From the NCBI RefSeq assembly GCF_000525875.1, contig NZ_AODF01000020.1, forward strand, positions 29,938 to 93,937: DNA of 64,000 bases, read 5' to 3'. A program made the position numbers and the translations under genes. The stretch is from Listeria floridensis FSL S10-1187 (lineage in GTDB: Bacteria > Bacillota > Bacilli > Lactobacillales > Listeriaceae). Shown piece by piece: positions 27,206-35,256 of the stretch (its first letter is position 1; every line of letters starts with the position of its first letter). The notes beneath the pieces were generated by a model. The model did no database searches. It was not told the DNA's origin and saw only the letters and a program-made list of their open reading frames with translations.

Positions 27206-27243
27206 AAAACCCCATTATTGCTATTGCAACAATGGGGTTTTTT
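27206..27243 (+). terminator. Terminator-like hairpin without an obvious gene
   Basis: AAAACCCCATT and AATGGGGTTTT pair and are followed by TT on the plus strand (six T in all). No annotated gene ends here on either strand; it insulates the toxin-antitoxin module from upstream. Confidence 0.6.
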
Positions 27244-27329
27244 AAAATTTCTGCTATTGTTTTTGTTAAAAAGCGCTAAATCATTGGCCTATTTTGCTAT
27301 TTTGCACTTTACCTTCATTCAGTTGACTA

Positions 27330-27338
27330 TGCTATAAT
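27330..27338 (+). promoter_or_regulatory. Extended -10 promoter of toxin mRNA (RNA I)
   Basis: TGCTATAAT is a consensus extended -10 element; no good -35 is at 17 bases. Transcription would start near 27345, giving a toxin mRNA of about 215 bases up to the shared terminator. Confidence 0.65.
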
Positions 27339-27383
27339 ACGGGCGTCGTCTACCTTTCTAACGACTATTTGTCGCTGGAAGGA

Positions 27384-27413
27384 GGTGTTACTGATGCTGA
27401 AACTTATGTTTCT
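27384..27413 (+). repeat. DRa and DRb, first copies, over the toxin SD and start
   Basis: GGTGTTACT (27384-27392) and ACTTATGTTTCT (27402-27413) flank the toxin ATG. The same two words recur in the same order at 27561-27588. In the par system of pAD1 such paired repeats let the antisense RNA, copied from the second set, bind the toxin ribosome site. Confidence 0.85.
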
Positions 27414-27498
27414 AAGTGTGGTTGCACCGATTGTAGTCGGCTGTACTATAGCCTATTTTAAATACAAGTTAGAAGATCGACGTAACCACAAAAAATAA
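27394..27498 (+). CDS. Fst/PepG-family type I toxin peptide, 34 residues
   Basis: ATG at 27394 has AAGGAGGTG six bases upstream. The product reads MLKLMFLSVVAPIVVGCTI, then AYFKYKLEDRRNHKK: a short N-terminus, one membrane helix with the APIVVG core, an aromatic/Leu stretch and a charged C-terminal tail. This is the layout of the Fst family (par of pAD1 and chromosomal relatives in Firmicutes), whose overproduction damages the membrane and nucleoid. The flanking promoters, DRa/DRb repeats and shared terminator support the call more strongly than the peptide alone. It lies between the permease and purA. Confidence 0.85.
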   Translation: MLKLMFLSVVAPIVVGCTIAYFKYKLEDRRNHKK

Positions 27499-27525
27499 GT
27501 AGGCGACATTCTTCTAACCCCGTTT

Positions 27526-27559
27526 AAAAATCCTAGCTGTTGTAGCAGCTAGGATTTTT
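27526..27559. terminator. Bidirectional terminator shared by RNA I and RNA II
   Basis: AAAAATCCTAGCTG (27526-27539) pairs with CAGCTAGGATTTTT (27546-27559), with T-runs on both strands. Convergent toxin mRNA and antisense RNA both end here, making their 3' hairpins complementary. Confidence 0.92.
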
Positions 27560-27560
27560 G

Positions 27561-27588
27561 GGTGTTACTACTGAACACTTATGTTTCT
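27561..27588 (+). repeat. DRa and DRb, second copies, in the antitoxin gene
   Basis: GGTGTTACT (27561-27569) and ACTTATGTTTCT (27577-27588) repeat exactly the words at 27384-27413; the spacing is 7 bases here and 9 there. Confidence 0.85.
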
Positions 27589-27594
27589 GCTTAC

Positions 27595-27623
27595 ATGATA
27601 GCACCTTTATAAAATTGCGTCAA
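27595..27623 (-). promoter_or_regulatory. Promoter of antitoxin RNA II
   Basis: On the minus strand TTGACG (27618-27623), 17 bases, TATCAT (27595-27600). It is closer to consensus at -35 than the toxin promoter, as expected for an antitoxin made in excess. Confidence 0.75.
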
Positions 27624-27682
27624 TCAATTCTAGTTACGGATGGATCAATGAAGCCGGCAAACAGGTTCAATCTTTATCCTAC

Positions 27683-27710
27683 AAAAAACGCCCGCAGGAA
27701 CGCGGGCGTT
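27683..27710 (-). terminator. purA terminator
   Basis: On the minus strand AACGCCCGC, loop GTTCCT, GCGGGCGTT and a T-run, 15 bases after the purA stop. Confidence 0.92.
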
Positions 27711-27724
27711 TACTCATTTTTTTA

Positions 27725-29017
27725 TCAAACTGGACGCCATACACTCTTTACAACGTGCGTTTGATTCCGGTCAGGTCCAACCGAGAACATCGAAACTTGA
27801 ACGCCTGTAAGTTGTGCAATTCGTTCCATATAATGACGAGCATTTGCCGGAAGATCATCTAGTGATTTTACACCTGTGATATCTTCATGCCAGCCTGGCA
27901 GCTCTTCATAAACCGGTTCGCAGCGCGCCAAATCTTTTAGACTTGCTGGGAATTCTGTGATTGTTTTGCCGTCTAGCTTATAAGCGACACAAATTTTCAA
28001 GGTGTCAATTCCGGTGAGTACATCAAGAAGGGTCAGTGAAAGATCAGTCAAACCGCTAACTCGGCGTGCGTGGCGAACTACTACACTGTCAAACCAGCCA
28101 ACACGGCGAGGTCTTCCAGTAGTCGTACCATACTCACGCCCGATTTCGCGAATTCTATCTCCAGTTGCATCAAACAGTTCTGTTGGGAATGGGCCGTCGC
28201 CAACACGTGTCGTATAGGCTTTCGCAACGCCAACAACATGATTGATTTTCGATGGACCAACGCCGCTCCCGATTGTTACTCCGCCAGCAATGGGATTGCT
28301 CGACGTAACAAATGGATACGTCCCTTGGTCGATATCAAGCATAACGCCTTGCGCACCTTCAAATAAGACGCGTTTCCCTTCATCAAGTGCGTCATTAAGC
28401 ACAACGGACGTATCGCAGACATATTGCTTGAACTGCTGACCGTATTCGTAATATTCGTCCAAGATATCCTCAAGCGCGAAGCCATTTAGTTCATAAAAGC
28501 GTTCCAAAAGACGGTTTTTTTCCTGCAAATTATGCTCAAGTTTTTCCTTAAAAGTCTCTTTGTCGAGCAAGTCAATCACACGAATACCAACACGTGCCGC
28601 TTTGTCCATGTAAGCCGGGCCAATGCCTTTTTTCGTTGTGCCGATTTTATTCGCACCTTTGCGCTCCTCATCTGCTTCATCAATCCGAATGTGGTATGGC
28701 AAAATCAAATGTGCCCGGTTCGAAATGCGTAAATTCGACGTTTCGACTCCTTTATCATGCAAGTATTTTAGTTCCTCAACAAGTGCTTTCGGGTCAACAA
28801 CCATACCGTTTCCGATTACACTGATCTTTTCCTTATAAAAAATCCCCGATGGAATCAAATGCAGTTTGTACGTTTCACCATCAAATTTGATCGTGTGACC
28901 CGCATTGTTTCCTCCTTGATAACGCGCAATTGCTTCCGCATTTTCCGACAAGAAATCCGTGATTTTTCCTTTTCCTTCATCGCCCCATTGTGTTCCGACA
29001 ACAACAACTGAAGACAT
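27725..29017 (-). CDS. purA: Adenylosuccinate synthetase
   Basis: 430 residues, full length for the family. The N-terminal P-loop is [12 protein letters not shown], the substrate loop GGNNAGHTI follows, and the GTP-binding end is present ([13 protein letters not shown]). It joins IMP and aspartate with GTP to adenylosuccinate, the first step from IMP to AMP. ATG at 29017 has AGAGGTG upstream. It has its own promoter with two PurBoxes and its own terminator, so it is monocistronic. In L. monocytogenes purA follows dnaB directly; here six other genes lie between. Confidence 0.97.
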   Translation of the reverse strand: MSSVVVVGTQWGDEGKGKITDFLSENAEAIARYQGGNNAGHTIKFDGETYKLHLIPSGIFYKEKISVIGNGMVVDPKALVEELKYLHDKGVETSNLRISNRAHLILPYHIRIDEADEERKGANKIGTTKKGIGPAYMDKAARVGIRVIDLLDKETFKEKLEHNLQEKNRLLERFYELNGFALEDILDEYYEYGQQFKQYVCDTSVVLNDALDEGKRVLFEGAQGVMLDIDQGTYPFVTSSNPIAGGVTIGSGVGPSKINHVVGVAKAYTTRVGDGPFPTELFDATGDRIREIGREYGTTTGRPRRVGWFDSVVVRHARRVSGLTDLSLTLLDVLTGIDTLKICVAYKLDGKTITEFPASLKDLARCEPVYEELPGWHEDITGVKSLDDLPANARHYMERIAQLTGVQVSMFSVGPDRNQTHVVKSVWRPV

Positions 29018-29077
29018 GCAAACACCTCTTTTATTGATCTTTGGGAGACCGAGCTGGCCCCTTCATTTCCATGTTCC

Positions 29078-29106
29078 ATTGTACCTTCTCGATCTTCATT
29101 CGTCAA
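29078..29106 (-). promoter_or_regulatory. purA promoter
   Basis: On the minus strand TTGACG (29101-29106), 17 bases, TACAAT (29078-29083). The start of transcription falls about 55 bases before the ATG. Confidence 0.75.
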
Positions 29107-29110
29107 TGAA

Positions 29111-29149
29111 TATCCCGAACATTTTTTTTGATTGAAAAAATAATGTTCG
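29111..29149. promoter_or_regulatory. Pair of inverted PurBoxes (PurR site)
   Basis: CCGAACATT (plus strand, core CGAAC 29116-29120) and AATGTTCG (core GTTCG 29145-29149) face each other with 18 bases between the eight-base cores, just upstream of the purA -35. Both fit the CGAAC-centred PurBox known from Gram-positive PurR regulons. Adenine/PRPP-dependent repression is inferred. Confidence 0.75.
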
Positions 29150-29225
29150 CTTTTGGAAATTTATACCGTTTTCGGCTCAGAAAAATTCTTGAGAACTCGA
29201 ACGCCCTAAGCCACCCAAAGTTCTT

Positions 29226-29906
29226 TTAGCGCGCTTCAATCAGCCTTCCGTCTTCAATTTTCACTACGCGATCGCACAAATCCAGAACCCGCTCATCATG
29301 CGTCACCATGATTGCCGCTTTATTTTTTCTTTTCACTTCCGTCGCGATCATCTCAACCACCTTACGACCGCGCTCAGAATCAAGACTTGCCGTCGGTTCA
29401 TCTGCCAAAATAATCGCTGGATCGTTCATCAGCGCACGCGCAATCGCAACCCGCTGCCGCTCTCCGCCAGAAAGCCGGTCGGGATACTGATTTTTGCGCT
29501 GCGCTAGTCCCAGTTCGCCGAGAAGCTGGTTCGCAAAAGTCTTGCCGCCGCTACGATTCCCGCCAAGAACCGGAAGCACCATCAGTTGGTCAAATACCGT
29601 TAAATACGGAACAAGATTAGCACCTTGGAAGATAAAGCCGATTTGGTTTAGCCTTCTTTCCGTTAATTTTTTCTTGGACAAATTTGTGACCGCTTCACCG
29701 TCCACGAACACCTCGCCTGCGCTCGGCGTGAGAAGTGCTCCGGCAATCGAAAGAAAAGTACTCTTTCCAGCGCCAGATGGGCCGACGATTGCCACAAACT
29801 CGCCTTGATTCACTTCGAGATTCACATCTTTTAAGACCTCGATGGTCGCCTCACCGTCATGATAGAATTTGGATACATTTTTAAGTTGCAATTTTGGATT
29901 TTCCAT
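29226..29906 (-). CDS. ABC transporter ATP-binding protein (MacB/LolD/DevA type)
   Basis: 226 residues. Walker A is GPSGAGKST, Q-loop region IGFIFQGANLVPYL, signature LSGGERQRVAIARAL, Walker B IILADEPTASLD and the H-loop MVTHD. The LTxxRxxxIGFxFQxxNL pattern is typical of the LolD/MacB group that powers FtsX-like permeases in peptide or lipid export and antimicrobial resistance. The ATG overlaps the stop of the permease gene (TGATGG). It is the last gene of a four-gene operon with a two-component system. Confidence 0.92.
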   Translation of the reverse strand: MENPKLQLKNVSKFYHDGEATIEVLKDVNLEVNQGEFVAIVGPSGAGKSTFLSIAGALLTPSAGEVFVDGEAVTNLSKKKLTERRLNQIGFIFQGANLVPYLTVFDQLMVLPVLGGNRSGGKTFANQLLGELGLAQRKNQYPDRLSGGERQRVAIARALMNDPAIILADEPTASLDSERGRKVVEMIATEVKRKNKAAIMVTHDERVLDLCDRVVKIEDGRLIEAR

Positions 29907-30979
29907 CAGTTTGCCCTCCCGATTGCTTCTAGCGCGTCAACACGAACTACGCGGCTAAGCGATAATATCGAACCTAGTACTGCCATCAAGATAAATAGCC
30001 CCGAACAAAGAAGTGCTGTCAGCGGACTTAGATCAAAAGGCATGCTGTTTGGCAGGATCGCTGCGACAGCGAAGGTCAACAAGTTGCTAATGAGCAAACT
30101 GACAACCGCTAGAAAGACCACTTGGAAAATGATGCTTTTAGCCAAATAACTTGTTTTTGCTCCGATGGCTTTTAAAACACCGAGTTGATTCATTTTTTGA
30201 ATCGTGATGACGTAGAAGAACGCCGCAAGGACAAACGCTGCAATCACGAACAGGAAGGCAATCATCATGAGAAGCGATCCTTGCTCTTCCGAATAACCTG
30301 GAATGTTTTGCAACACCTCTTTGCTGTCTGCGTAAACTAAGCCTTTTTCTGCAAAATTTGCTCCTTTATCATTCGCAAGCGCAACCGTATTTAGCCCGCC
30401 TTTTTGCTGCTGAATTTTTTCAAAACCCTTAAACGTCGTAAATAAAACCGGCGTGTGGCTGTAAGTTTGCTTCTCCGTGAAACCAGTAATCGTGTAGATT
30501 TGACCGCTCATTTGATCTTCCAGCTTGTCGCCAAGTTTATAACCGCTTTCCTGCAATTTTTTATCGGCAACCACTTCATTTTCTGCTTGCTCGGCAAGTT
30601 TTTCACCTGTCGAAATTTGTGGCGCTAAAAACCCGTCTGGATCAACCGCAAAGAACGTAATATCGGTTTTTTGATCCGCATTCGGTTTCGTAATCGTCGC
30701 CATTTGAATGCCAAGTGGCGCAGCATCCTTGCCATACTTACTTTCTACCGATTCCACCTGTTCTTCCGAGAGACTTGACCGCGTTAAACGGTTATCCGAA
30801 TCCTTCTGTAAAACAAAACCCGTCGCCTTGCTCGTTTCAATCGCCGAACCATTGTCACTTGCAAGCCCATTCGCAAGCCCTGTCACAAACAGTACAAGCC
30901 AAGCGATCAATACCATAATGAAGACAACGAGACTAAATTTCAATTTCGCGTGTTTCAATTCACGTAACGCTAAAAACAT
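29906..30979 (-). CDS. FtsX-like ABC transporter permease
   Basis: About 357 residues: an N-terminal membrane helix (FSLVVFIMVLIAWLVLFVT), a 210-residue extracytoplasmic domain, and three C-terminal helices in FtsX arrangement (LLMMIAFLFVIAAFVLAAFF, VFLAVVSLLISNLL and a third near the end). The layout is that of DevC/MacB-type permeases that do not move substrate through the membrane but couple ATPase strokes to the outside. ATG at 30979 is nine bases after GAAGGAG; an in-frame TTG at 30988 touches that SD. The histidine kinase gene lies 67 bases upstream. Confidence 0.87.
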   Translation of the reverse strand: MFLALRELKHAKLKFSLVVFIMVLIAWLVLFVTGLANGLASDNGSAIETSKATGFVLQKDSDNRLTRSSLSEEQVESVESKYGKDAAPLGIQMATITKPNADQKTDITFFAVDPDGFLAPQISTGEKLAEQAENEVVADKKLQESGYKLGDKLEDQMSGQIYTITGFTEKQTYSHTPVLFTTFKGFEKIQQQKGGLNTVALANDKGANFAEKGLVYADSKEVLQNIPGYSEEQGSLLMMIAFLFVIAAFVLAAFFYVITIQKMNQLGVLKAIGAKTSYLAKSIIFQVVFLAVVSLLISNLLTFAVAAILPNSMPFDLSPLTALLCSGLFILMAVLGSILSLSRVVRVDALEAIGRAN

Positions 30980-31046
30980 ATTGCTCAACTCCTTCTCTTA
31001 TAACCTTACTTTAAGAGCCGGATATGAACGGAATATGAACTTCTCG

Positions 31047-32438
31047 TTACAAATCTGCTTTTTTCAGCCAAACCGTAAACATCGTCCCTGCTTCCGGATC
31101 ACTTTCCGCCGTCACAGTCCCATGAAACAGCTTGACGATTTTTTGAACAATTGAAAGACCGAGCCCGCTTGATCCTTCGCCGCGACTTCTTGCCGAATCG
31201 AGCCGGTAAAAGCGGTCAAAAATTTTGTCGATTTGCGCTGCCGGAATCCCCGCTCCGCTGTTCCAGATGCTGACTTTGACGGCGCCCGCCTCGGGCGCCG
31301 ACGTTATCCGGATGCTACCTCCCTCTGGAGTATACTTCACTGCATTTGAAACCAAGTTTTGCCACACCTGATCCACCAGTTCCGGATCACCGATCACCCT
31401 ATCATCCGTCAATTCCATCATTACACTCAAGTCTTTCTCTTGAATGCGAAACGCAAGCATTCTGACTGCATTTCGAATTCCCGCAGCCGGTTCCGCCGTT
31501 TTCTCCCCAAATTGCCCTTCCTCTTCCTTATCTAGAAATGCGAGCAGCAAAAGCTGTTTCGTAAGCCCTGAAAGCCGCCCCGTTTCTCGCACGAGCAGCT
31601 CCAAATATTCCGTTCGCTCCGCTTTCGTGAGTTGATCCTTCAAAAGCAGCTCCGCAAAGCCATGAATCGAAGTGAGCGGAGATTGAAGTTCATGTGACAC
31701 GTTCGCAACAAACTCTTGGCGTGACGCCTCAAGCGCCTCCAGTTCCTTTGTCATCTTGGCAAACGACGCACCGAGCTGTCCAATTTCATCTTGCCGCTTC
31801 GTATTAAGTTTTACATTAAAATCACCGGCAGCAATTTTTTCCGTTGCCGCCGTAAGTTTTGTAATCGGCTTTGCAACCATCCGCGTACTGATAAACACAA
31901 GAATAACGCTGATAACCGCCGTGAGTACCAAAATAAGCGCAAAGAAAATCCTAAGCTCGCCAAACTGCGCTTCCTGATTCGGCCTAACAAAAAGCGCCAT
32001 CCGACCATCCTTGGTTTCGATCGGCACGCCGATCGAATTTTTCAAGTGATTATCAAAAAAGCCCGTCACAAAAAAACCGCGCTTAAATTCGTCAATGCCG
32101 TGATAAATTTCACCAGCGCGCACACGTTCCACCACCGCCGCATCAATCGTTTTCACCCGAAAATCACCGCCAAAAAACCGCTTTTCTCCCGTTTGGTTAA
32201 CGAGCATCAGCTGATAGCCTGTGTCTCCGATTTGCTCTAAGTAGCTGGAAAGATCGAGCGCCGAATTTTGCTGATAATACGCCGCAACCCGTTTAGCAAC
32301 TTGTGTCACTTTTTCATCATTCACCGGCTTAAGTTTGACTTGGTAGTAAATATTGGAGAGGAAGAATCCGAGAAAACTACTGATAACCATGACAGCGAGT
32401 GTAACCGCGACAAACCTTGCATAAATCGAACGCATCAT
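31047..32438 (-). CDS. Sensor histidine kinase
   Basis: 463 residues. Two membrane helices (near 8-28 and 165-187) enclose a sensor domain. A HAMP region follows (RMVAKPITKLTAATEKIAAG), then the H-box FVANVSHELQSPLTS with the phospho-accepting His, and an ATPase domain with NLVSNAVKYTPEGG (N box), GAGIP and GEGSSGLGLSI (G boxes). HELQSPL in place of HELRTPL is a minor variant. The ATG overlaps the response regulator's stop. It probably senses the substrate of the downstream ABC transporter, an inference from the operon. Confidence 0.93.
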   Translation of the reverse strand: MMRSIYARFVAVTLAVMVISSFLGFFLSNIYYQVKLKPVNDEKVTQVAKRVAAYYQQNSALDLSSYLEQIGDTGYQLMLVNQTGEKRFFGGDFRVKTIDAAVVERVRAGEIYHGIDEFKRGFFVTGFFDNHLKNSIGVPIETKDGRMALFVRPNQEAQFGELRIFFALILVLTAVISVILVFISTRMVAKPITKLTAATEKIAAGDFNVKLNTKRQDEIGQLGASFAKMTKELEALEASRQEFVANVSHELQSPLTSIHGFAELLLKDQLTKAERTEYLELLVRETGRLSGLTKQLLLLAFLDKEEEGQFGEKTAEPAAGIRNAVRMLAFRIQEKDLSVMMELTDDRVIGDPELVDQVWQNLVSNAVKYTPEGGSIRITSAPEAGAVKVSIWNSGAGIPAAQIDKIFDRFYRLDSARSRGEGSSGLGLSIVQKIVKLFHGTVTAESDPEAGTMFTVWLKKADL

Positions 32439-33106
32439 GATACAACCTCCAACTTATAGCCAACGCCACGAACCGTCACAATTTCAATACCGTAGGTTAC
32501 ATCAAATCGACTCCGTAGCCGCTTAATGTGGACATCGACAGTCCGGTCAAGTCCATCGTAGTCTTGTCCCCAAATCCGCTCGATCAGTTCTTCTCGCGTA
32601 AAAATTCGGTCAGGGTAACTTGCGAGCGTGTAAAGTAGTTCAAATTCCTTCACAGGGATTATCCATTCTTTTTTCCCCGACTTCACTGTGTAACTCGTTT
32701 TATCAATCACTAGTTTCCCCGCTGTCACTGTTTTTTCACTTGCTTCATGAAAGCGCCGCAGCAAAGCGCGCATCCGAAAAATTAGCTCTTCTGGTTCGAA
32801 CGGTTTTGTGAGGTAATCATCTGTCCCCGCCGAAAACCCCATTTCTTTATCGGCTAGCTGATTTTTCGCGGTCAACATAATAATCGGGATGTCATAAAAT
32901 TTACGAATATGGCGGCTAACCGTAAAACCGTCTTGTTTCGGCATCATCAAGTCTACGATTGCGAGTGCCACTTGTTCTTTTTCCATTTGAGTGATTGCCG
33001 CTGCACCGTCTTCTGCATAAACAGGCGTATGACCTTCTGCAGTTATGTAATGGCCGACTAGTTTTCTAATCGCTTCATCATCGTCGGCGATAAGTATTTT
33101 GGACAT
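32435..33106 (-). CDS. OmpR-family response regulator
   Basis: 223 residues. The receiver has acidic DDD near residue 9, phospho-acceptor Asp in IVDLMMPKQDG and Lys in DDYLTKPF. The C-terminal winged helix (YDGLDRTVDVHIKRLRSRF and RGVGYKLE) is of OmpR/PhoB type. It is the first gene of the operon RR-HK-permease-ATPase, with GGAGGC before ATG 33106 and a four-base overlap with the kinase gene. It would activate its own operon, the usual pattern for such transporter-linked systems. Confidence 0.94.
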   Translation of the reverse strand: MSKILIADDDEAIRKLVGHYITAEGHTPVYAEDGAAAITQMEKEQVALAIVDLMMPKQDGFTVSRHIRKFYDIPIIMLTAKNQLADKEMGFSAGTDDYLTKPFEPEELIFRMRALLRRFHEASEKTVTAGKLVIDKTSYTVKSGKKEWIIPVKEFELLYTLASYPDRIFTREELIERIWGQDYDGLDRTVDVHIKRLRSRFDVTYGIEIVTVRGVGYKLEVVS

Positions 33107-33263
33107 CAGAAGCCTCCTTAGTTTTCTTTCATTATAAGGGACAAATTGATATTTGTTTAGTAGATTATTAAAGAAACAGAGATTATGACATAAAACGAAT
33201 TTGATACTTTATGACTTTAAAAACGAGTTTTTTTATAAAATCCTCCTGCCAAAACGAAGCTAC

Positions 33264-33728
33264 CTATTCTTCATGCCCCTTCAAAATTGATTCCCTCTCA
33301 ACCAAGACATCGCAATTCGCGTGAAGCGTCACATACGAAGCAACACTACCAAGCAAGATTCGTGAAAACGTTGAATCACCGACTGCTCCAACCACTATCA
33401 AATCCGCATGAAATTTCTCTTCAGCAATCTCCACAATCGTAGCCTTAGGCGGCCCGTAATCCACAAGCGTTTCTACCTGTTCCACACCAAGCTCTTTCGC
33501 CTGCTTCTCATAACCTAAAAGCAGCTTTTCCGCCGTTTCCCGAAATTGATTGACCATTTCCCCGCCATCAAGTGCCGTCAAATTTGCAAAGTAGAGCGTA
33601 TCAATCACATTCAAAACTAGGAGTTGCGCCTTGTTCCGTATCGCTGCATGTATTGCCTTAAGAAAAGCCGCTTCCCCGCTTTTTGATCCATCGACTGCCA
33701 CAAGAATCCGTTTATATTCCTCAAACAT
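33264..33728 (-). CDS. Universal stress protein UspA family
   Basis: 154 residues of one Usp domain: ILVAVDGSKSGEAAF at the N-terminus, and the ATP-binding motif VGAVGDSTFSRILLGSVAS in the pattern GxxGx9GS. This places it in the ATP-binding subgroup. The physiological role is not evident from context; it lies between the two-component/ABC operon and dnaB with its own SD (GAAGGGGCGG). Confidence 0.9.
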   Translation of the reverse strand: MFEEYKRILVAVDGSKSGEAAFLKAIHAAIRNKAQLLVLNVIDTLYFANLTALDGGEMVNQFRETAEKLLLGYEKQAKELGVEQVETLVDYGPPKATIVEIAEEKFHADLIVVGAVGDSTFSRILLGSVASYVTLHANCDVLVERESILKGHEE

Positions 33729-33834
33729 TATGACCCGCCCCTTCCCATTCTTTTTTACATTCCCGATTCTCCCTTGCCAAAACTTATGGCCCTTCCTTCA
33801 AAATCCATCTCACTTTTTCACACTCATCAAAAAA

Positions 33835-33857
33835 CCCACCAGCGAATGCTGGCGGGG
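33835..33857 (-). terminator. dnaB terminator
   Basis: On the minus strand CCCCGCCAGC, loop ATTC, GCTGGTGGG and a T-run follow the dnaB stop by about 12 bases. Confidence 0.9.
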
Positions 33858-33868
33858 TAAACCAAACC

Positions 33869-35230
33869 TCATGCTCCCTGAGGTGCGAACGAATCATCGT
33901 AGCGCACCTCAAGATTCACAAATTTATTATATTCCTTTACAAACGCCAATTTCACATCGCCAACCGGACCATTCCGTTGTTTCGCAATGATAATTTCAAT
34001 TGTGCCGTCATTTTCACCTTCGCGATCATAATAATCCTCACGATACAAGAAAGCCACAATATCCGCATCTTGCTCAATCGAACCCGATTCCCGAATATCC
34101 GACATCATCGGCCGTTTATCTTGACGCTGCTCCACGCTCCGCGATAACTGCGAAAGCGCAATAACCGGAACCTCAAGCTCCCGCGCGAGCGCCTTTAAAG
34201 ACCGCGAAATCTCAGAAACTTCCTGCTGCCGGTTTTCTCCGCTTCTGCCGCTTCCTTGAATAAGCTGAAGGTAATCGATAACGATCATTCCAAGACCTGT
34301 TTCTTGCTTCAAACGACGGCATTTCGAACGTATTTCGTTTACGCGGACACCTGGTGTGTCATCAATATAAATACCTGAATTAGACAGCGTTCCCATTGCA
34401 ATTGTGAGTTTCTGCCAATCATCATTCGTAAGCGAGCCCGTCCGCAAGTTCTGCGCATTGATATTGCCTTCCGCGCAAAGCATCCGCATGACAAGCTGTT
34501 CAGCGCCCATTTCTAAACTAAAAATCGCCACATTTTCATCCGTCTTCGTTGCGACATTTTGTGCAATATTCAGTGCAAAAGCCGTTTTCCCAACCGACGG
34601 CCGAGCAGCTACAATAATCAAGTCATTCCGCTGAAAACCCGCTGTCATCTTGTCGAGCTCCTTAAACCCAGTTGGTATCCCTGTGATATCACCCTTGCGA
34701 TTATGTAGCATCTCGATATCATCGTACGTTTTGACAAGTACATCTTTAATATTCTTAAACGCTCCGACATTTTTCCGCTGCGAAACTTCTAGAATACTCT
34801 TCTCCGCTTCATCCATAAGCGAATCAAGCTCATCCTCACGCGAATAACCATCCGTCGCAATTTGTGTTGCCGTTCGGATTAAACGTCTAAGAAGCGCCTT
34901 ATCTTCAATAATATGCGCATAATATTCCAAGTTTGCTGCCGTCGGAACCGAGCCTGCAAGCTCCGTTAAATAAGGCAATCCGCCGGCATCTTCAATCCGA
35001 CCGCTCGCCGAAAGCGTCTCATAAACCGTGAGCACATCCACAGCCTTACCATGATCGTTCAAATCGAGCATTGTTTCAAAAATCAGTTGGTGTGACTGCC
35101 GGTAAAAATCATCCGGCATTAATATTTCAGAAGCCGTAATCAGTGCATTCGGTTCAAGAAAAATCGCACCAAGAACAGCTTTCTCCGCCTCAACATTTTG
35201 CGGCGGAGTTCGATCTTGAAAAGTATCCAC
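33869..35230 (-). CDS. dnaB: Replicative DNA helicase
   Basis: 453 residues. The N-terminal primase-interacting domain (PPQNVEAEKAVLGAIF) is followed by the RecA-like motor: Walker A ARPSVGKTAFALN, Walker B MIVIDYLQLI, then SRSLKALARELEVPVIALS and the arginine-finger region DIRESGSIEQDADIV. The hexamer unwinds DNA at the fork. The GTG start at 35230 has AAGGAGC at normal spacing. Order gdpP-rplI-dnaB is conserved in Listeria and Bacillus, and the three are probably co-transcribed. Confidence 0.97.
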   Translation of the reverse strand: MDTFQDRTPPQNVEAEKAVLGAIFLEPNALITASEILMPDDFYRQSHQLIFETMLDLNDHGKAVDVLTVYETLSASGRIEDAGGLPYLTELAGSVPTAANLEYYAHIIEDKALLRRLIRTATQIATDGYSREDELDSLMDEAEKSILEVSQRKNVGAFKNIKDVLVKTYDDIEMLHNRKGDITGIPTGFKELDKMTAGFQRNDLIIVAARPSVGKTAFALNIAQNVATKTDENVAIFSLEMGAEQLVMRMLCAEGNINAQNLRTGSLTNDDWQKLTIAMGTLSNSGIYIDDTPGVRVNEIRSKCRRLKQETGLGMIVIDYLQLIQGSGRSGENRQQEVSEISRSLKALARELEVPVIALSQLSRSVEQRQDKRPMMSDIRESGSIEQDADIVAFLYREDYYDREGENDGTIEIIIAKQRNGPVGDVKLAFVKEYNKFVNLEVRYDDSFAPQGA

Positions 35231-35256
35231 TGACGTAACGCTCCTTTATTTCAAAA

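Larger units (their letters stand above)
27345..27560 (+). ncRNA. Toxin mRNA (RNA I) of type I toxin-antitoxin module
   Basis: The inferred transcript carries structures expected for Fst/par-type mRNAs. A CGAC-TATTT-GTCG hairpin (27362-27374) sits directly before the SD. GTCGTCTAC at the 5' end (27345-27353) can pair over nine positions, one of them G-U, with GTAGGCGAC (27499-27507) right after the toxin stop, a long-range closure that would hold translation off. The 3' end is the terminator at 27526-27559. Start and end are predicted. Confidence 0.65.
27526..27588 (-). ncRNA. Antisense antitoxin RNA II of the Fst-type module
   Basis: From the promoter at 27595-27623 a minus-strand RNA would start near 27588, cross the second DRb and DRa copies (27577-27588, 27561-27569), and end at the shared terminator, about 63 bases in all. 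This matches the roughly 65-base RNA II of pAD1 par. It can pair with the toxin mRNA at the repeats over the SD/start and at the terminator loop. Confidence 0.75.
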
